Shown piece by piece: positions 16,599 through 24,585 of a stretch of DNA of 64,000 nt. The stretch spans positions 1 through 64,000 of the forward strand of contig CAIKBL010000009.1 of the NCBI GenBank assembly GCA_903825645.1, read 5' to 3'. The notes below the pieces were generated by a model. That model was given only the letters and a program-made list of their open reading frames with translations, was not told the origin of the DNA and made no database searches. Both the position numbers and the translations under genes were made by a program. Each line of letters opens with the position of its first letter. Position 1 is the stretch's first letter. Source of the DNA: an uncultured Pseudomonadota bacterium. GTDB taxonomy: Bacteria > Pseudomonadota > Gammaproteobacteria > Ga0077536.

Positions 16599-18011
16599 TT
16601 AGGTGCCCAAGCGACGGATGGCGGCTTCGGTCGTGTACTTCTCGTACATTTCGATGCCGTCTTTGCCGTGGTTCCGTTGATCCTGCATACCCCCGTTGGT
16701 GTGCTGGGTGTGCTGGAAAGACGTGATACGACCACTCTGGATGTCGTGCGAGTGCACATACAACCAGCTCCACATCCCCTTCGTCTGACCCTTTTCCGAA
16801 TTGTGGAAACGGCCATCGGGTTTGGAGAAGTTGTCGAAGCCCGCTTCCCACTGCTTCCAGACCTGACCGCGACGGTCATAGCTGTTCATGGTGATGGGGG
16901 CGATCGTACGCGCATCGTACCAAATCCGCTTCTTGCTGTAGGGCGCACGTGGGTAACCCGTTGGCTCGAGTTCAACCACGAACACTTCCGGTACCAGCGA
17001 GAACGAGGAGTTCCAGAACTTCTTGCCCGATTTGCCGCCGTTGCGGCCCAAGACCCAGTTCGGATCATCCGCATTCCAGCCGCCGTTGGTCGCCAGCATG
17101 GCTGGACCGCGGCCCACCAGCTTGAAGTTACCCCAGGTCAAGGTCGGATCCCCGGTCATCCAGGCGTCCGTCAGGTAGAAGGTCGAACCCGCGATGACGG
17201 GCTCAAAACGCTGGTTGGTCGGGAAACGACGCACGCGCTTGAACGCCGGCAGGTAACCGAAGAAGTCCGGATACTTGGTCGCGTCATAGGGCCAGATATT
17301 GAGAATCGAAGTACCTTTTACGTCGTTGGGGTAATCCCACACGGCGGACTGATAGCGCAGCACGTCTTCGCCACTCTTGCTGAGCGGTGTCGGCATGTAG
17401 GGCTTCGGATCCATCTTGATGCGGCAGGTGCCTGCCACTTCACACCACCAGAAGTTGTAGTGGTACTGCTCGTTGCCGTCTGCATCCATGTCATATTCGT
17501 CGATGCAGTACTGCGCGATGTCATACCGGCCCCAGCTCAGGTTGTGCGCCGCGATGACATGACTGGCTTCAGTCGGATTCACCCACGGAATACCGCCGAT
17601 CCACGGCTTGCCTTCTTGCGTGACCACGTTGCCCTTTTCGTCAAACTTCGCGACGCCCTTGTTGCGCATGGACGCGTCGAGATAATCCGGCGGGTTGAGC
17701 TTGTAGACGTCACGTTCGGTCGCGACGACGTCACACACACGGCCCTGCTGTTTGATCTGGATGTAAGTGACCTCATCCATCAAATCCTTGACATGGTCGA
17801 CGTTATCCGCCGTCAGCTTGTCGCCAACTTTGACCTTGCCTTTGGTGTAGATACCGATGTCGAGAAGCTCTTCGGGATAGGCACGAGTAATATGGCCGTC
17901 TTCCGCGATGACATCCCACAACGGTGCCAGCACCCCCGCGCTAAATCCTGCTCCCATGGTCTGCAGGAAATGGCGACGGGAAAAGCCCGGACCGTATTTC
18001 ATAATGTGCAT
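16599..18011 (-). CDS. DUF1329 family protein, Tat-exported
   Basis: This 470-residue DUF1329 protein begins with a twin-arginine signal (SRRHFLQTMGAGFSAGVLAP), so it should be exported folded to the periplasm. It is rich in Trp, Tyr and Asp. DUF1329 proteins almost always occur with DUF1302 and are thought to act in the envelope, with a lipoprotein-carrier-like fold proposed for relatives; the biochemical role is not known. Here DUF1302 lies at the other end of an 18-kb block with the exporter and the carboxylase between them. AAGGAGG 6 bases before the ATG predicts high expression. The 483-base upstream region holds two palindromic sites. Confidence 0.9.
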   Translation of the reverse strand: MHIMKYGPGFSRRHFLQTMGAGFSAGVLAPLWDVIAEDGHITRAYPEELLDIGIYTKGKVKVGDKLTADNVDHVKDLMDEVTYIQIKQQGRVCDVVATERDVYKLNPPDYLDASMRNKGVAKFDEKGNVVTQEGKPWIGGIPWVNPTEASHVIAAHNLSWGRYDIAQYCIDEYDMDADGNEQYHYNFWWCEVAGTCRIKMDPKPYMPTPLSKSGEDVLRYQSAVWDYPNDVKGTSILNIWPYDATKYPDFFGYLPAFKRVRRFPTNQRFEPVIAGSTFYLTDAWMTGDPTLTWGNFKLVGRGPAMLATNGGWNADDPNWVLGRNGGKSGKKFWNSSFSLVPEVFVVELEPTGYPRAPYSKKRIWYDARTIAPITMNSYDRRGQVWKQWEAGFDNFSKPDGRFHNSEKGQTKGMWSWLYVHSHDIQSGRITSFQHTQHTNGGMQDQRNHGKDGIEMYEKYTTEAAIRRLGT

Positions 18012-18332
18012 TGAAACCTCCTTCAGCTAGCTATAAGGAACCGCCTTCGCGCCGTCCTGCGCGTTGGTGGCTTTTCGCGTACGCGTTTTTTACAAAGACG
18101 CCGCCCCGCGACTTCTTGTCGCTTTGCCCATGCGGTGGCGAATTCTCAGAAACGCTCTTATCTCCTCCCGCACCGAGCAATATGCAACGGCAGGGACGGA
18201 TTCTGTCACGGGAAGCACCTGAGTAGGAAGCCCCTCAAGCGTCAGTGTGCCGTTTTCCTAAAATGCCTGACTTTCCCGCGCGGTACATGCCGCAAATTCT
18301 CTCGCCTCGCTTCTTTTGCGAGGCCCGTTATA

Positions 18333-18347
18333 TGTTGCGTCGCGGCA
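18333..18347. promoter_or_regulatory. Operator-like site TGTTGCG-T-CGCGGCA
   Basis: It differs from the perfect palindrome at 6538-6552 at two bases only (GG for AA near the right end). TTATA precedes it and ATTTAAATT follows. It lies 322 bases upstream of the DUF1329 start. Confidence 0.45.
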
Positions 18348-18446
18348 ATTTAAATTGAAGTGACGCGGTCTGCCGGTAGGTACCCCACACGGGGAAAGAG
18401 GTTCATCTTGATTGCGTCGTGTGCGACGCGAAGGTCGCCTTTTATA

Positions 18447-18461
18447 TGCTGCACTGCAAAT
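18447..18461. promoter_or_regulatory. Operator-like site CTGCA-C-TGCAA
   Basis: Second copy of the element at 18333, in the same orientation and with the same TTATATG lead and A/T-rich tail. The core TGCA-C-TGCA is symmetric around one base. It stands 436 bases upstream of DUF1329 and just after the SQR stop codon (minus strand). Confidence 0.35.
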
Positions 18462-18494
18462 TTTAAAAACCGCCTGGCGGACGCTGCGAGCCGG

Positions 18495-19709
18495 TCAATC
18501 CGCGATCGGCCATGGCGTCGGCCAGCGGCGACCCCGCACGAGCCCTCGCCAGTAGATGAAGGGCATGACATATTTTTTCAGCCAGTACATGCTGCGCCGC
18601 TCCTGCGCTTGATCGAAGGGAAAGGTCTCGCAGGGCTGCAGCTCGTAGTCAAACTCGGCCAGCATCAAGCGGCCGTAACCGGTAATGAGTGGGCAGGAGG
18701 TGTAACCGTTGTAACTAGCGACCGGCGTACGTCCCGCCAGCACTGCGAGCAGATTGGCCACCAGCACCGGTCCTTGGGCACGTATCGCGGCGGCTGTTTT
18801 CGAGGTCGGCAAACTACTCGCGTCGCCTAAGCTGAAGATGTTGTCGTAACGCACGTGGCGCAGACTCGACTTATCGACGTCGACCCAGCCGGAGGAATCG
18901 GCGAGCGGGCTGCGTTTCATCACCTCCAGGGCGCCCATCGGCGGCGTCACGTGGATGAAATCATACTTCTCGAGATGTTCATCACCTTGGTCGAGATCTC
19001 TAAATACCGCCTCCCGTGACTCCGGTCGCAAGGCGATAAGCTCACGCTTGTACTGCACCTCGATATCGCGGGCAGCGGCGATTTTCACCAAGGCCTTCGC
19101 ATAATGAGGGGCGCGAAAAATTGCCGCGCCGCCGTTCAGGTAACGCACCTGGCATTGCGCCCGTATGCCGGTCAGTCGGAAGTGATCTTCCGCGAGGAAC
19201 ATGATCTTCAACGGCGCCCCAGCACATTTGATGGGCGTGCTCGGTATGGTGAATAGCGCGTTGCCGCCCCGTAATGCCTGCAGCTGCGCCCAGGTGGAAT
19301 TGACGCTGTCGAAGCTGTAATTGCTGCAAATGCCGTGACGGCCTAGCCCCTCTTTAAGTCCGGGGATAGCCTGCCAATTGATCTGAATCCCGGGTGCGAC
19401 CACTAAAGCATCGTAGCCGAGGCGCTCCCCGCTTTGGGTCACCACGAGATTTTCCGCCGGCAGAAACTCGTGAACGGCCGACTTGATCCACGCGACGCCG
19501 GGCGGGACCACCTCCTGCATCAAGCGCTGACTGCGCTCGCGGGGGTAAACGCCCCCCCCCACCAACGTCCACAGGGGCTGGTAGTAGTGATAATCCGCCG
19601 GTTCGACCAGCGTGACAGACAGAGCGGGCGCGAGACGTCGCAGACGCCCCGCCACGTTAAGGCCGGCCGCGCCCCCCCCAATCACCACGATGCGTTGCTG
19701 ACTCCTCAT
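18495..19709 (-). CDS. sqr: Sulfide:quinone oxidoreductase, type II (SQOR-like)
   Basis: This 404-residue flavoprotein has the FAD loop GGGAAGLNVAGRL at the N-terminus, a second dinucleotide region in the middle, and the SQOR signatures TPIKCAGAPLKIMFLAE and YTSCPLITGYGRLMLAEF. These contain the two redox cysteines that act in type II enzymes. The C-terminal KKYVMPFIYW is an amphipathic membrane-contact segment. It oxidises sulfide and passes electrons to quinone at the inner face of the membrane, a detoxifying role in heterotrophs. GGAG precedes the ATG by about 9 bases. It is monocistronic and apparently unrelated to the DUF1329 gene downstream. Confidence 0.85.
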   Translation of the reverse strand: MRSQQRIVVIGGGAAGLNVAGRLRRLAPALSVTLVEPADYHYYQPLWTLVGGGVYPRERSQRLMQEVVPPGVAWIKSAVHEFLPAENLVVTQSGERLGYDALVVAPGIQINWQAIPGLKEGLGRHGICSNYSFDSVNSTWAQLQALRGGNALFTIPSTPIKCAGAPLKIMFLAEDHFRLTGIRAQCQVRYLNGGAAIFRAPHYAKALVKIAAARDIEVQYKRELIALRPESREAVFRDLDQGDEHLEKYDFIHVTPPMGALEVMKRSPLADSSGWVDVDKSSLRHVRYDNIFSLGDASSLPTSKTAAAIRAQGPVLVANLLAVLAGRTPVASYNGYTSCPLITGYGRLMLAEFDYELQPCETFPFDQAQERRSMYWLKKYVMPFIYWRGLVRGRRWPTPWPIAD

Positions 19710-19877
19710 GCCATCCCATCTCCATCAGGTTTGAACGGCTGCGCGTTTTTCGTTCGTCACAACCCGTGTACCGGCGCTCACTATAGGGATTCATTCCGCT
19801 ACAGACCAGCAGTTAGGGCCACCTGAAAAGCGCTTGAATATTGCCGTGAGACCCGCGAAAACACAGCCATCCGCCCC

Positions 19878-20456
19878 TTACCGCGGGGTGGCAAGGAGCT
19901 TGGCGCGTGCGAAATCCTGTGCATCGTAGGCAGCCCGCTCGAGCGGATGCCGGCGATCTTGGCAGCCACCACAGGCGGCCATGGCGCGCGTATAGGCGCA
20001 TTTGAATCCGACCGGCCCCAGGCGCTCGAACTGCTGTACGTGGACGAGCTCGTGCACGATGATTTCGGCCAATCCATCGGCTGAGAGGCGCCGGAGTCCG
20101 GCATCGAGCACAATCAGATGGGGCGCGGGCACCACCCCAGTGGCGTTGAACAGGGGACAAAAAACAATTTGGGTAGGCGTCAGACGCGTGACGGGGACGA
20201 GCTGCAAGGCGACCAGGCGGGCCAATGCCGTGTCGATCTCGGGCACCACGGCCGACACGGGTTGCAGGGCACAGCTCGTCATCACCAGCGCCGCGAAAAG
20301 ATCGAACGCCAGGGCACAGTCGGGGGGGGACGCCTGCCCCTCGACTGAAGGCGATACGACAAGCTCATCCGCCGACGCGAGCCGTACCAGTAACAGCAGG
20401 GCACCCAACGCCGGCCACCAGCGGGTTCGCCAGCCGCGATTTCCCCGCTCGGACAT
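19878..20456 (-). CDS. Secreted HExxH-motif protein (putative zinc metallopeptidase)
   Basis: 192 residues from ATG 20456, chosen because AAGGA lies 7 bases upstream; a longer start at 20483 has no such site. An N-terminal signal peptide (WWPALGALLLLVRLASA) is followed by a domain with HELVHVQQFERLG, the HExxH zinc site plus the VQQ extension of DUF4157-like and related families. Several cysteines (including CGGC near the C-terminus) suggest a disulfide-bonded periplasmic protein. A third zinc ligand cannot be fixed by eye. The function is unknown and may not be proteolytic. Confidence 0.7.
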   Translation of the reverse strand: MSERGNRGWRTRWWPALGALLLLVRLASADELVVSPSVEGQASPPDCALAFDLFAALVMTSCALQPVSAVVPEIDTALARLVALQLVPVTRLTPTQIVFCPLFNATGVVPAPHLIVLDAGLRRLSADGLAEIIVHELVHVQQFERLGPVGFKCAYTRAMAACGGCQDRRHPLERAAYDAQDFARAKLLATPR

Positions 20457-20585
20457 ATAGATTCCTTCGCTCGACACACGCATAGGCTCCGATGATAGCT
20501 CGCCGCGCGCGCGACCGCTTCGCCGTTCGGCCCAATTTTACGGGATAATGGCGCACCTCCCTACCCGGACACGCAGAGCCCGCCC

Positions 20586-21323
20586 ATGACGAGCGAACCC
20601 GAAATTACCGTACTGATCGTCGATGACGATGAAATCGTCCGGGAGCTGCTGGAAGATTACCTGAGTGCCAGTCATTACCGGGTACTCACCGCCGCCAACG
20701 GACAGGAAGCCCGTAACCTGCTGGTCGCGCACGCCCCCCACGTGGTACTCCTCGATGTCAACTTGCCTGGCGAAGATGGGCTGTCGCTGGCGCGCTTCAT
20801 TCGCGCGCAATACGACATCGCCATCATCATGGTATCCGGTGCCGGGGATACGGTTGACCGGATTGTGGGACTCGAGGTCGGCGCCGATGACTATCTCAGC
20901 AAGCCCTTCGACCTGCGCGAACTGCGGGCGCGCCTGAAGAGCGTATTGCGGCGTTACCAACGGGATCCTCAGGCGAGCGCAGAGGACATCGTCCCAGAAC
21001 CGCTCGTCCAACATCGTGTGCAAATAGGGATCGCCTCACTCGACTTCGACAGTCGCCAACTCTTCGACCGTGATGGACAGGAGATCGCGCTCACCAGCAC
21101 CGAGTTTGATTTGCTTAAGGTCTTCGCGGAGCGCCCCAATCGGCCCCTGTCGCGCGACCAACTGATGACACTCACTCGCAACCGGGACTGGGATCCACTT
21201 GATCGCAGCATCGACATCCGGATTGCACGGCTGCGGCGCAAAATTGAAGCCGAGCCCGAACAACCGAAGGCCATCAAGACCCTACGCGGGGTGGGTTACA
21301 TGTTCGTGCCCACCCGCGCCTGA
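20586..21323 (+). CDS. OmpR/PhoB-family response regulator
   Basis: 245 residues. The N-terminal receiver domain has the acidic pair DDDE (about 15-18), phospho-acceptor Asp57 in LLDVNLPG and the lysine in SKPFD. A winged-helix DNA-binding domain follows (about 145-240), with the TSTEFDLLKVFAERPNRPLSRDQL and RTLRGVGYMF hallmarks. The next gene, 106 bases downstream, encodes a hybrid kinase and is the obvious partner. A GATAAT box at 20544-20549 is a possible -10 element. Target genes are unknown; the divergent HExxH protein gene is a candidate. Confidence 0.92.
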   Translation: MTSEPEITVLIVDDDEIVRELLEDYLSASHYRVLTAANGQEARNLLVAHAPHVVLLDVNLPGEDGLSLARFIRAQYDIAIIMVSGAGDTVDRIVGLEVGADDYLSKPFDLRELRARLKSVLRRYQRDPQASAEDIVPEPLVQHRVQIGIASLDFDSRQLFDRDGQEIALTSTEFDLLKVFAERPNRPLSRDQLMTLTRNRDWDPLDRSIDIRIARLRRKIEAEPEQPKAIKTLRGVGYMFVPTRA

Positions 21324-21429
21324 TTGTTATCACTTTGTTTCAGTTGGTTCCTGCTTTGTAGAATGATGTCCGCAGGTGAAAGCTTGTTGCTAGACTCAGG
21401 CTATACGCATTACCGGATGAGCAGCGCTG

Positions 21430-23547
21430 ATGAATCCGCCGATTACCCACAAGACGACCGCCATCCTCAATAACCTCCTGCGCCTCGATGCCCGTAACTC
21501 AACGGCTGCAGAGCAACTCTTCCTGAAAGCCGCGATTGCGTTATCGAGCGCGCGGCGCGATACCGTTTTTGATGATTTGACCCACGGTCTCGTCGAACTC
21601 CTGGATGTGGATATCGCGATGATCGGCGTGCTGGCGGACGGGCGCGATTCGCCCTCCCTAGAGGCGGTGTCGCTGTGGGCTGACGGCCAGTGGATCCGGG
21701 GGTTTCGTTATCCCGTGGCCGGCGCGCCCTGCGCGACCATCATAGGGCGCGAGTTCATGTTTTACGCCGAAGGGGTCTCGCACCTGTTCAATAACTCCGG
21801 TCTGGCCCATCTCAAGGCCGAAGGCTATGCCGCCTATCCGCTCATCGGCACCGATGGTGTCGCCCTCGGCGTGCTGGCGGTGATGACCCATGATCCCATG
21901 CAGCACGCAGATCGCATCGAGGCACTGCTGCGCATATTTTCTGATCGAATTGTCGTTGAGATCGAACGCGATCGCACCGAATCGGCGCTGAAAGCGAGCG
22001 AAGAGCTGTATGGCTCGTTTTTTAATTCAGCACTCGACGGCATGGCCATGATTACGACCGAGGGGATCATCGTCGATGTCAATCCCGCCTTGATTCGGAT
22101 GAGTGGCTTCGAACGTAGTGAGCTCTTAGGCCACAGCGTCTATGAGTTTGTCACCAACCGTGAAAAAGCCGGTACTTTCTACGCCACGGTGCTCGCACAG
22201 GGCAAAGCCTGCAACGAAGGCACGAAAACGCGCAAAGACGGCACGCTCTGGGTCTGCGAGTACCGCGCGACCCTGCTCCAGTTCCGGGGTGAAGCACACG
22301 TGCTGCAGGTGGTTCGCGATATCACGGAGCGGCGCGAGGCCGAAAAGGCACGCGTGGCCCTGGAGGCTCAATTACGCCACGCCCAGCGCATGGAAACGAT
22401 TGGGCAATTGACCGGCGGTATTGCGCATGACTTCAACAACATTCTGACCGGATTGCTGGGCTACGTGGAAGTCGCGAAAGAGCACGTGGAGACCCTGCAC
22501 GACGCCAAACTGACCCGTTATCTTGATCGGGCTCACCGATCTGGCCTGCGGGCGCGCAACCTCGTCCAGCAGATGCTGACCTTCAGCCGTGGCCAGCGCG
22601 GGCAACCGCGTGCGGTGGATCTGGCGCAGATCACCCGCGAGATGATTTCCCTGCTTGAATCCACCCTGCCGTCCTCGATCGAACTAGTCAAACAGATCCC
22701 CCCACAGCTGCCAACGACCGTGCTCGACCCGCTCCATTTCGAGCAAGTGCTGTTGAACCTGTGTATCAATAGTCGGGATGCGATGAACGGAGTCGGCAAA
22801 CTCACCATCGATCTCTCGGCAAAACACTGCGAAGACTGTTTCTGCTGCGCGTCGTGTCATCAGCCATTGGATGGCTCCTTTGTCGAACTGGCCATCACGG
22901 ACACCGGCCCCGGTATCCCGCTGGACATCCAGCAACGTATTTTCGAGCCCTTCTTCTCCACCAAGGAGTCCGGCAAGGGCACCGGAATGGGACTCGCCAT
23001 CGTGCACGGCATCGTGCATGAGTACGGCGGACACCTCGCTGTCAAAAGCGAGCCCGGCCATGGCACCACCATTCGCGTCTTGCTGCCGTGTGACACGGCC
23101 GCCCTCATTTCCCCGCTGCCACCGCCGCCCCAAAGCGCCGGACAACCGATCCGTCCCCCGCTCAGCGGCCGCGTGCTGTGCGTTGACGACAATCCGGAGG
23201 TTGGCGAATTCATGCAGGAGTTACTGGAAGGCTGGGGCCTGGAAGTGGTACGACTACTGGACAGTGTGGCCGCCCGAACGTATTTCGAGACCCATCCGGA
23301 CAGCGTTGATTTCGCCTTACTTGACCAAACCATGCCCGGCATGACCGGACTTGAACTCGCCCACGCGCTACTGGCCATTCGACCCGGTTTGAATGTCCTG
23401 CTTTATACCGGTTACAGCGACAAGGTTAATGAGGAGACGGTCAAGGCAGCCGGCATCAAGGCGCTCATCAAGAAACCGCTCGATCTGGCGCTCTTCCGTC
23501 GACAGGTCGAGTCCGCGTTGCAGAATCGCAGCGCAACAATTCAATAA
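21430..23547 (+). CDS. Hybrid sensor histidine kinase (GAF-PAS-HisKA-HATPase-REC)
   Basis: 705 residues with no transmembrane segment, so it senses a cytoplasmic signal. Domains in order: GAF-like (about 30-185), PAS (about 190-300), HisKA with GGIAHDFNNIL (His333), HATPase with DTGPGI and GTGMGLAIVHGI, and a receiver (about 580-700) with the phospho-acceptor Asp in LLDQTMPG. An unusual cysteine cluster, Cys467, 470, 472, 473 and 476, sits as an insert inside the ATPase domain just before the DTGPGI box; it could bind metal or sense redox state. TTGTTT-N18-TAGAAT at 21337-21366 is a weak sigma70-like promoter. Confidence 0.9.
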   Translation: MNPPITHKTTAILNNLLRLDARNSTAAEQLFLKAAIALSSARRDTVFDDLTHGLVELLDVDIAMIGVLADGRDSPSLEAVSLWADGQWIRGFRYPVAGAPCATIIGREFMFYAEGVSHLFNNSGLAHLKAEGYAAYPLIGTDGVALGVLAVMTHDPMQHADRIEALLRIFSDRIVVEIERDRTESALKASEELYGSFFNSALDGMAMITTEGIIVDVNPALIRMSGFERSELLGHSVYEFVTNREKAGTFYATVLAQGKACNEGTKTRKDGTLWVCEYRATLLQFRGEAHVLQVVRDITERREAEKARVALEAQLRHAQRMETIGQLTGGIAHDFNNILTGLLGYVEVAKEHVETLHDAKLTRYLDRAHRSGLRARNLVQQMLTFSRGQRGQPRAVDLAQITREMISLLESTLPSSIELVKQIPPQLPTTVLDPLHFEQVLLNLCINSRDAMNGVGKLTIDLSAKHCEDCFCCASCHQPLDGSFVELAITDTGPGIPLDIQQRIFEPFFSTKESGKGTGMGLAIVHGIVHEYGGHLAVKSEPGHGTTIRVLLPCDTAALISPLPPPPQSAGQPIRPPLSGRVLCVDDNPEVGEFMQELLEGWGLEVVRLLDSVAARTYFETHPDSVDFALLDQTMPGMTGLELAHALLAIRPGLNVLLYTGYSDKVNEETVKAAGIKALIKKPLDLALFRRQVESALQNRSATIQ

Positions 23548-23668
23548 CAATCAAGTCATTCAACGACATTATTCCGCAACACTGCACGCCTAGACTGCTC
23601 TTCATCGGGGGGGACAATCCAAAATCAGGATCCCTCTCATCCCAGATAACTTTCGCAGGAGAGCACAC

Positions 23669-23785
23669 ATGAGTAGACATCAGGAATTAATCGCCTCCAT
23701 CGGCGTCGGCCTGGCAGGTATTGCGTTTTGGACCTTGTTGGTCGCCTTCGTGGCCACCCGGCTCGCGGCACCCATCGTCGCCTAA
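23669..23785 (+). CDS. 38-residue single-span membrane peptide
   Basis: This small ORF encodes MSRHQELIAS followed by one hydrophobic helix (about residues 9-36) ending APIVA. Support comes from AGGAGAG 5-8 bases before the ATG and an intrinsic terminator 73 bases after the stop, so it is a self-contained unit. It lies 121 bases after the histidine kinase gene on the same strand and could be co-transcribed with it. No family is recognised. A small membrane accessory peptide is the obvious guess, without further evidence. Confidence 0.65.
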   Translation: MSRHQELIASIGVGLAGIAFWTLLVAFVATRLAAPIVA

Positions 23786-23857
23786 CCCACCACTTTCAGC
23801 ACGCGCAGCGATTGGACCGTCCGGTCCTCCCCCCACTCCTCGCTGCGCGAACCTCCT

Positions 23858-23888
23858 TGCCGCATCCATTTGGGTGCGGCATTTTTTT
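23858..23888 (+). terminator. Intrinsic terminator after the 38-aa peptide
   Basis: TGCCGCA and TGCGGCA form a 7-bp stem around a 10-base loop, followed by seven T residues on the plus strand. Confidence 0.85.
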
Positions 23889-23898
23889 ATGTTGCGCG

Positions 23899-24507
23899 CT
23901 ACCGAACGCCCAAAAACTTGTGCCACTGGGCCGAGAATTCATAACCCATGCCGGCCCGATTCAACCGATACACCATGTCGAGTGTTTCCGCCTGATTAGT
24001 CTCTCCGTCCTGCCAGCAGGGCTGCAGGTAGTAATTGAAGGCGCGGAAACCGCTGTAATACGCGCTCAGCTCCGCCACGGACTGACCGGTATAAATAATT
24101 TTAAGTTCGTGCGCGGTGGTGATCAGGAGTTCGTCACAGGGCGCTTTAGGCGACACGGTTAGCCAGTCGACCGGGGCCGAAATCCGGCGCATGCCGGAGG
24201 TCTGAACCTGCACAAAAAGACCGCGCTGCCGGCAAGCCGCGATGAGCGCTTCACAGTCAGGCTGCTCGGCGGGCTCTCCGCCGGTCAGGCACACCCAGCC
24301 ACGCGGGCCACACGCCGCCAACGCCTCGGTGACGAGCGTCACGACCGAAGTTTCCGTACCGCCCCGGAAGGCGAGTGACTCCGGCTGGTCACAGACAGCC
24401 CGGATAGGACATTTCACCGCGCAACCCTGCGCGCGGATGAAATACATCGGCCGCCCGGTCAGGTGACCTTCGCCCTGGACGCTGTAGAAAAGTTCACTGA
24501 TGTGCAA
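23899..24507 (-). CDS. queE: 7-carboxy-7-deazaguanine synthase (radical SAM), variant cluster motif
   Basis: 202 residues from a TTG start at 24507. This start is chosen because GGAGGAG lies 4-10 bases upstream and the protein then begins at the family's usual HISELFYSVQGEG; a longer frame to 24546 adds 13 unmatched residues. QueE converts 6-carboxytetrahydropterin to 7-carboxy-7-deazaguanine on the queuosine/preQ0 path. The FYSVQGEG substrate loop and LTGGEP motif are present. The cluster-binding cysteines read C-AVK-C-PIRAV-C (CX3CX5C) in place of the canonical CX3CX2C spacing. No queC or queD lies nearby. The variant motif leaves some doubt about the exact reaction. Confidence 0.8.
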   Translation of the reverse strand: MHISELFYSVQGEGHLTGRPMYFIRAQGCAVKCPIRAVCDQPESLAFRGGTETSVVTLVTEALAACGPRGWVCLTGGEPAEQPDCEALIAACRQRGLFVQVQTSGMRRISAPVDWLTVSPKAPCDELLITTAHELKIIYTGQSVAELSAYYSGFRAFNYYLQPCWQDGETNQAETLDMVYRLNRAGMGYEFSAQWHKFLGVR

Positions 24508-24585
24508 GACGTCTCCTCCCCGTGCCCGGACGATGCGACCGCCCACCCCGGATAACTGCGCGACTCGCGCGAAACAGAAAACCCA

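Larger units (their letters stand above)
18012..18494. other. Regulatory gap upstream of DUF1329, 483 bases
   Basis: No coding potential is evident. Two similar elements occur 114 bases apart: TTATATGTTGCGTCGCGGCA near 18330 and TTATATGCTGCACTGCAAAT near 18442. Both run into an A/T-rich tail. They look like a duplicated operator. Confidence 0.55.

Noticed and set aside
16584-18014. Long plus-strand open frame of about 476 codons
   Set aside because: It is fully antisense to the well-supported DUF1329 gene and has His/Val/Arg-rich mirror-frame composition.
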